A stretch of DNA of 10,954 nt. Origin: DASYRX01 sp036003845. Lineage in GTDB: Bacteria; Gemmatimonadota; Gemmatimonadetes; Gemmatimonadales; Gemmatimonadaceae. Location of the stretch: the NCBI GenBank assembly GCA_036003845.1, contig DASYRX010000325.1:1-10954 (forward strand). The letters are read 5' to 3'. Of this stretch, positions 6,974-10,954 are shown in pieces (position 1 is the first letter of the stretch; each line of letters opens with the position of its first letter). The position numbers and the translations under genes are program-made. Below the pieces are notes generated by a model, which was given only the letters and a program-made list of their open reading frames with translations, did no database searches and was not told the DNA's origin.

Positions 6974-9750
6974 GCGCCTCCGGCCAGCAGTTGCCGCACC
7001 GAGTCACCTAACGCCGCATAAGCGCGCGGGAGCTGCCCGGCATCAGGAATGCCGGCTTGTGCCATGTGCGGCTTCCCGCCCCCTCTGCCCCCTGCTGCTG
7101 CAGCCACGTCCTTTATCAGCGCGTCAGCGCGCAACCCACGGCTGCGAGCGTCATCCGAGACAACGACGAGCAGCGCCGTCTTTCCGTCTTCGAAGGTCGC
7201 GCCGAGGGCGGCAACGCCGCCGGTGAGCTGCTCGCGCACTGCATCGCCTAACGCTTCGAGCGCGCGCTTGTCGCCCGCCTGCACCGTCGCCGCCACGATC
7301 GTGACGCCGTCGAGTCGCTCCGCGCCGGCGACTAGCTTCTTGACGACGTCGCCGCCTTCCGCGCCAGCGCCGCGCGTCTCCAGCCTTTTTTCGAGCGCAC
7401 GGCGCTCGTCGAGCAGGGTCTGCACGCGCTTGATGAGCGTTTCCGGCGTCCCCTTCACCATCTCGGCGGCCTGCTGCAGCGTGCGCTCGTGTTCGCGCAT
7501 GTGCTCGAAGGCCTTCGGCCCTGTCAGGGCCTCGATGCGCCGAACTCCCGCAGCAACGCCGGTCTCGCTCACGATGTGAAACAACCCAATCTCGCTCGTG
7601 TTGCGCACGTGAGTCCCGCCGCACAGCTCGACGGAGATGCCCGGCACGGTGACAACGCGCACGACGTCGCCGTACTTCTCGCCGAAGAGTGCCATCGCGC
7701 CCGCCGCCACGGCCTCCTGGTACGGACGCTCGCGCGTATCGACCTTGTGCGAGCCCCAGATCACGCGGTTCACCTGGGCCTCGATCGCTTCGAGCGCTTC
7801 GGGTTTCACGGGACCGTGATGCGTGAAGTCGAAGCGCAGCCGATCCGGTGCCACGAGCGATCCGGCTTGATGCACGTGTTCGCCTAACACATTGCGCAGC
7901 GCGGCGTGGAGTAGGTGTGTCGCCGTGTGGTTGCGTTCCGTGTCGCGTCGCCGATCGGATGGGACGCGCGCAGTCACGCGCGAGAACTTGACGTCGCCCG
8001 TTGGGCGCCCGACAGCCGCGATGCGTCCTTCGACCTTTCGCACTTCGTCGACGTCGACGCGCCACCCCTCGGCGACGATCTCGCCTTGGTCCGAGATCTG
8101 CCCCCCCGACTCGGCGTAGAACGGCGTCTCGCGCAGTAGCACCGCGACACGACCGTCGCTCAGACGTTTGATCGCGGTGACCTGCGTCTCGATCTCGACT
8201 GTTTCGTGTCCCTTGAAACTCGTCGCGGGAAGCGCGGATGCAGCTGTAGTCTTGGCGTTAGGCGCCTCCCAGTCGCTCGCAAGCTCGTCGGCGCCGACAC
8301 CGAGCTTTTTCGATTTGCGCTCCTCTTGCGACTGCTGCCTTTGCTGGCCGAGGGCGGCTTCGAAACCGGTGATGTCCACAGTATAGCCGCGCTCACGCGC
8401 CATCAGCTCGGTGAGATCTATCGGGAAACCGAAAGTGTCGTACAGCCGGAACGCGTCTTCACCGCTGATCGTGCCGTGCAATTGAGTCGAGCCCTGCGTC
8501 GTGTGCGCCGGCGCGACTTCATCGAAGCGGCGCATGCCGCCGTCGATCGTCGTTAGGAATCGCTCCTCTTCGGCGCGCGTCGTCTCGAGCAGGTGCGCCC
8601 GACGCTGCTGCAGCTCGGGATACACGTCCGACAGCGCCGCGACCACGGACTCGACGCCATGCACGAGCGTCGGCTCACGCCTGCCTAACAACCAAGCGTG
8701 CCGCACGGCACGGCGCAGGATACGACGTAGTACGTAGCCACGTCCCTCATTGGACGGAAAGACGCCGTCGGCTAGCAGGAACGCGACAGCGCGCGCGTGA
8801 TCGGCGAGTACGCGGAACGACGCTGGGTCCACGGTGATCGTGCCTGTACCGCGAGGGCGCGGAACCGTGTACGGCTCCGAGGTCGTCCGTCCGCGATACT
8901 CGATCCCGATGACGTTCTGGAACGTGTCGATGATCGGCGCGAACGCGTCCGTGTGAAAATTGCTCGTGACGCCTTGCATGACCGCCGAGATGCGGTCCAG
9001 GCCGGCTCCAGTGTCTACCGATGGCTTGGGAAGCGGCACAAGCGTGCCGTCCGGCTGCCGATCGAACTGCATGAAGACGAGGTTCCAGATCTCGAGAAAC
9101 CGCCCGGCTTCCGCCCCCTCGACGAACGCCTCGAGCGAGAACTCCCCGCGATCCATCTCAGTCCATTCGCCGCGCGCGTTAGGCGGGAACGCCCAGTCTT
9201 TCGTCAAATGCGCAAGATCGACGAAGATCTCGGAGCAGGGACCGCACGGCCCTGTGTCTGCCATCTGCCAGAAATTGTCCTTCTCGCCCAGCCCATAGAT
9301 GCGCGAGTCGCTCAAGCCGGCAACTTCTCGCCAGAGAGACCGCGCCTCGTTGTCCTCATGAAAAACAGACGCGCGCAGGTACTTGGCGGGGATTCCGAGA
9401 TCCTGCGTGACGAAATCCCAGCCGAATCTGATCGCGTCACGCTTGAAATAGTCGCCGAACGAGAAGTTGCCTAACATCTCGAAGAAGGTGTGGTGCCGCG
9501 CCGTGTGGCCCACCTGCTCGAGATCGTTGTGCTTCCCACCCGCCCGCACACACTTCTGCGATGTCACGGCGCGCCGCCCAGGCACGGGCTCCTCCAGGCC
9601 GAGGAACATCTTCTTGAACTGGACCATCCCGGCGTTCGTGAAAAGGAGCGTCGGGTCGTTCGCTGGGACGAGCGAGGAGCTCGGCACGACCTTGTGGCCG
9701 TGTCGGGTAAAGAAGTTGAGGAACGCAGAGCGGATTTCGGACGCGCGCAT
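6970..9750 (-). CDS. alaS: Alanyl-tRNA synthetase
   Basis: Charges tRNA-Ala with alanine and hydrolyses mischarged Ser/Gly-tRNA-Ala in the cytoplasm. The 926-residue protein contains the class II catalytic core at the N-terminus (TSQKCVRAGGKHNDLEQVG at 63-81, RHHTFFEMLGNFSFGDYF at 85-102, motif 3 DTGAGLDR at 246-253), the tRNA-recognition region (about 260-460), the editing domain with zinc ligands HTATH (His608, His612) and CGGTH (Cys710, His714), a coiled-coil linker (about 745-800) and the C-Ala domain ending with GGRGGGKPHMAQAG. It is about 50 residues longer than the E. coli enzyme. The ATG at 9748-9750 is followed by the canonical N-terminus (MRASEIRSAFLNFF). It sits 30 nt after recX, the classical recA-recX-alaS order. 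No Shine-Dalgarno is visible upstream; see the candidate -10 element. Confidence 0.98.
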   Translation of the reverse strand: MRASEIRSAFLNFFTRHGHKVVPSSSLVPANDPTLLFTNAGMVQFKKMFLGLEEPVPGRRAVTSQKCVRAGGKHNDLEQVGHTARHHTFFEMLGNFSFGDYFKRDAIRFGWDFVTQDLGIPAKYLRASVFHEDNEARSLWREVAGLSDSRIYGLGEKDNFWQMADTGPCGPCSEIFVDLAHLTKDWAFPPNARGEWTEMDRGEFSLEAFVEGAEAGRFLEIWNLVFMQFDRQPDGTLVPLPKPSVDTGAGLDRISAVMQGVTSNFHTDAFAPIIDTFQNVIGIEYRGRTTSEPYTVPRPRGTGTITVDPASFRVLADHARAVAFLLADGVFPSNEGRGYVLRRILRRAVRHAWLLGRREPTLVHGVESVVAALSDVYPELQQRRAHLLETTRAEEERFLTTIDGGMRRFDEVAPAHTTQGSTQLHGTISGEDAFRLYDTFGFPIDLTELMARERGYTVDITGFEAALGQQRQQSQEERKSKKLGVGADELASDWEAPNAKTTAASALPATSFKGHETVEIETQVTAIKRLSDGRVAVLLRETPFYAESGGQISDQGEIVAEGWRVDVDEVRKVEGRIAAVGRPTGDVKFSRVTARVPSDRRRDTERNHTATHLLHAALRNVLGEHVHQAGSLVAPDRLRFDFTHHGPVKPEALEAIEAQVNRVIWGSHKVDTRERPYQEAVAAGAMALFGEKYGDVVRVVTVPGISVELCGGTHVRNTSEIGLFHIVSETGVAAGVRRIEALTGPKAFEHMREHERTLQQAAEMVKGTPETLIKRVQTLLDERRALEKRLETRGAGAEGGDVVKKLVAGAERLDGVTIVAATVQAGDKRALEALGDAVREQLTGGVAALGATFEDGKTALLVVVSDDARSRGLRADALIKDVAAAAGGRGGGKPHMAQAGIPDAGQLPRAYAALGDSVRQLLAGGA

Positions 9751-9756
9751 GGCGGA

Positions 9757-9762
9757 AATATA
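9757..9762 (-). promoter_or_regulatory. Candidate -10 element (TATATT) just upstream of alaS
   Basis: Minus-strand TATATT ends six bases before the alaS ATG, in the only AT-rich patch of the 30-nt recX-alaS gap. If it works as a -10 box, transcription would begin at or within a base or two of the ATG, giving a leaderless alaS mRNA; this agrees with the lack of a Shine-Dalgarno. No good -35 match is seen 17 bases upstream (AGTAGC), so the call is tentative. Confidence 0.3.
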
Positions 9763-9780
9763 GAACGCGCTGACTGTAGG

Positions 9781-10455
9781 CTACTGGGACTCGGCCCCTC
9801 CGTCAGTCAGCGCCGCGCGCATTGCATCGCGGATCACATCTGGCGAGAAGCCGCGGCGAGCGAGAAAACCGTAGAGTCTCTGGCGGTCGCGTTCCGGGTC
9901 GCGCGCGGAATGCGTGCGCCGCCATTTGCGTGCGACTTCGAGCGCCGAACGGGCGTCATCGAGTGTGGCGTCTTCGCCCGCCTGGGAGAGAGCCGGTTCG
10001 ACGTTCGATGTGGCGACGCCTCGTCGTCGCAGCTCTTGCCGGAGGCGTTCTTTTCCCCACCCGCGGGTCGTGGCGCGATCGCGCACGAACTGATCGGCGA
10101 AGCGCGTGTCGTCGAGGTAGCCTTGCTCGGTTAGTCGGCGTATGACCCACTTCACGTCGTCGGCTTGCGGACGGTCCTTGGCCCGCAGCAACGCGCGCGA
10201 CAGCTCAGAGGTGGCGCGGCCACGCACGGAGAGCAGGCGTAGCGCACGATCGAGGACTGCAATTCGCCGATCGTGGACTCGTAAGGCATCGAGCGTGCGA
10301 CCATCGATCGCTCTGCCGACGTGAATTTGCAGCTCCGAGATTACTTCGGCGGTGACGGTCGCGATCTCGGTGGCGCCGCTGACAATTACAAATCGCCCGC
10401 GGCGCTTTGGATGCTCGACGATCGAGGTGACGATGTCAGGTTCGGCGGCAGGCAT
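9781..10455 (-). CDS. recX: Regulatory protein RecX
   Basis: Modulator of RecA that binds the RecA filament and limits its recombinase and coprotease activity. The 224-residue product (ATG 10453-10455) has an N-terminal beta segment (VEHPKRRGRFVIV) typical of RecX, then three tandem three-helix repeats: one around ALRLLSVRGRATSELSRALL, a second around VIRRLTEQGYLDDTRFADQFVRDR with the family-typical GYLDD and the following GWGKERLRQELRRRGV, and a third ending RLYGFLARRGFSPDVIRDAM. It is longer than E. coli RecX but normal for other phyla. The open frame extends to a TTG at 10507-10509; the ATG is preferred because it gives the usual lead-in, although the purine-rich AAGGAA sits very close to it. 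It lies downstream of recA and 30 nt before alaS. Confidence 0.92.
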   Translation of the reverse strand: MPAAEPDIVTSIVEHPKRRGRFVIVSGATEIATVTAEVISELQIHVGRAIDGRTLDALRVHDRRIAVLDRALRLLSVRGRATSELSRALLRAKDRPQADDVKWVIRRLTEQGYLDDTRFADQFVRDRATTRGWGKERLRQELRRRGVATSNVEPALSQAGEDATLDDARSALEVARKWRRTHSARDPERDRQRLYGFLARRGFSPDVIRDAMRAALTDGGAESQ

Positions 10456-10586
10456 TTCCTTCAAAAGAACAACTGCTTCACCGCGGACGAACGCGGACAG
10501 GGTCAACAACGGCTAAGGAGCTCAAAGCAGTGCGGCGGCGGCGTCTTAATGTCGTCGCGATTTGCAAGTTGACGAATCCCAAGCAA

Positions 10587-10661
10587 AAGCCGGAGTGAAG
10601 TCCCCTGAGTGCAGTGGGCTTTCCGGGACCCAAGCTACCTCAGAGAGCAACCCTCCGGCTT
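10587..10661 (-). terminator. Perfect 9-bp inverted repeat closing a 57-nt structured loop; candidate terminator/attenuator between recA and recX
   Basis: Arms 10587-10595 and 10653-10661 are exact reverse complements (AAGCCGGAG / CTCCGGCTT). On the minus-strand transcript the 3' arm runs into TTTTGCTT, a short U-run. The loop can pair further: CTGAG (10639-10643) with CTCAG (10605-10609) and TGGG (10629-10632) with CCCA (10615-10618), giving a rod about 75 nt long; GTCCC (10600-10604) with GGGAC (10625-10629) is a competing pair. It could be a recA terminator, an attenuator setting recX level, or a small RNA. I could not match it to a known RNA family. Confidence 0.4.
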
Positions 10662-10671
10662 AAGACAAACG

Positions 10672-10688
10672 CCGGTGAACACACCTGG
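10672..10688 (-). terminator. Hairpin immediately after recA stop, weak candidate terminator
   Basis: The minus strand reads CCAGGTG-TGTT-CACCGG: a six-pair stem with one bulged A and a four-base loop, starting three bases after the recA TAG. It is followed by CG then TTTGTCTT, an interrupted U-run. This could be a weak intrinsic terminator or an mRNA 3'-end stabiliser that separates recA level from recX-alaS level. The stem is short, so confidence is low. Confidence 0.35.
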
Positions 10689-10691
10689 GTG

Positions 10692-10954
10692 CTACTCCTC
10701 CGCGCCCTCCGCTTCAGGCCCTACCGCTCCTGTGCGGATGCCGAGGACCTGCTTGACCTTCTCTTCGATTTCACTGGTCAGCGTGGGATTGTCGCGCAGG
10801 AACAGCTTGGCGTTCTCACGACCCTGCCCGATGCGTTGGCCGCCGTAGCTGTACCACGCGCCGGACTTTTCGATGATCGCGCTCTCTGACCCGATATCTA
10901 CGAGCAAGCCGACATGGCTAATGCCTTCGGCATACATGATGTCGAACTCCGCCT
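10692..10954 (-). CDS. recA: Recombinase A, C-terminal part (5' end outside window)
   Basis: Last 86 residues of RecA, the DNA-dependent ATPase that forms filaments on single-stranded DNA for homologous recombination and SOS induction. The visible piece begins AEFDIMYAEGISHVGLLVDIG and continues through SGAWYSYGGQRIGQGRENAKLFL, which match the conserved C-terminal part of the RecA core and the start of its C-terminal domain. It ends with a short acidic tail (PEAEGAEE), as in most RecA proteins, and TAG at 10692-10694. The reading frame is open to the window edge with codons starting at 10952, so the gene is truncated only by the window. The Met at 10935-10937 is internal, not a start. Downstream recX and alaS complete the usual cluster. 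Confidence 0.97.
   Translation of the reverse strand, partial: AEFDIMYAEGISHVGLLVDIGSESAIIEKSGAWYSYGGQRIGQGRENAKLFLRDNPTLTSEIEEKVKQVLGIRTGAVGPEAEGAEE

Larger units (their letters stand above)
35..9183. repeat. Dispersed over-represented 7-mer CCTAACG / CGTTAGG, 21 exact copies
   Basis: CCTAACG on the plus strand starts at 35, 524, 2118, 2826, 3564, 4672, 5163, 6382, 6687, 7007 and 7247. CGTTAGG starts at 966, 1203, 2642, 3860, 4345, 5503, 5636, 8256, 8551 and 9177. Near-copies keeping CCTAAC are at 1576, 4553, 7883, 8684 and 9470. The base before CCTAACG is G in 12 of 21 copies and the base after is A or C in 18 of 21, giving a looser consensus gCCTAACG(A/C). All copies but one (524) touch coding sequence. 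They are interspersed single copies, not tandem or paired. Confidence 0.85.

Noticed and set aside
35..9183. The repeated word as CRISPR or transposon-end signal
   Set aside because: Copies are 7-8 bases, single, irregularly spaced, in both orientations and mostly inside intact genes; there are no spacers, target duplications or transposase.
8797..9474. Long plus-strand open frame (225 codons) opposite alaS
   Set aside because: It is antisense to the conserved alaS core, its product is Arg-rich low-complexity sequence with no motif, and such frames are expected opposite GC-rich genes.
2181..10082. HIP1-like octamer GCGATCGC (2181, 2268, 5643, 10075)
   Set aside because: Only four copies noted, a palindrome built of common GC-rich codon pairs; far weaker than the CCTAACG signal.
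10587..10661. tRNA-like reading of the 75-nt element (GCCGGAG ... CTCCGGC resembles a seven-pair acceptor stem)
   Set aside because: No TTCRANNC T-loop, no convincing D arm or anticodon arm on either strand.

Overview
The window is a GC-rich bacterial chromosome segment in which every convincing gene lies on the minus strand, so transcription runs from the right edge (10954) to the left (1). Gene order is recA (partial) > recX > alaS > small acidic orf > CpsB/CapC-type PHP phosphatase > gmhA > SDR reductase > CCA tRNA nucleotidyltransferase > unknown protein > ZIP metal transporter > rarA/mgsA > LEA14-type lipoprotein. These are core chromosomal genes; I see no transposase, integrase, phage gene, CRISPR array, rRNA or tRNA. 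Heptose isomerase and a lipobox protein suggest a Gram-negative envelope. High GC, frequent GTG starts and the gene mix would fit a Gemmatimonadota-like or similar lineage, but that is a guess from overall character, not a proof.

Right part (9751-10954): the C-terminus of RecA, a 236-bp gap with two candidate RNA structures, then RecX, in the classical recA-recX-alaS order. Middle part (4554-9750): alaS followed by four genes joined by overlaps or short gaps (GTGA overlap, TAGTG overlap, 13-nt gap, GTGA overlap), i.e. a translationally coupled unit that adds an envelope-polysaccharide flavour (CpsB-like phosphatase, phosphoheptose isomerase, FabG-like reductase) to a tRNA synthetase gene. Left part (1-4513): the CCA-adding enzyme with a strong ribosome binding site, then four genes with 9-nt, 3-nt, -4-nt and 18-nt junctions. 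Coding density is very high; the only non-coding stretch over 60 bases is 10456-10691.

The most striking signal is not a gene. The heptamer CCTAACG (CGTTAGG on the other strand) occurs 21 times between 35 and 9183, 11 in one orientation and 10 in the other, about one per 0.5 kb, against roughly one expected from base composition. It sits mostly inside genes, is read in several frames (Leu-Gly, Leu-Thr, Pro-Asn, Val-Arg, Arg-stop), and forces rare TTA/CTA leucine codons, so selection appears to act on the DNA word itself. This resembles the DNA uptake sequences of Neisseria/Pasteurellaceae or the HIP1 word of cyanobacteria and is the main candidate for something undescribed here.
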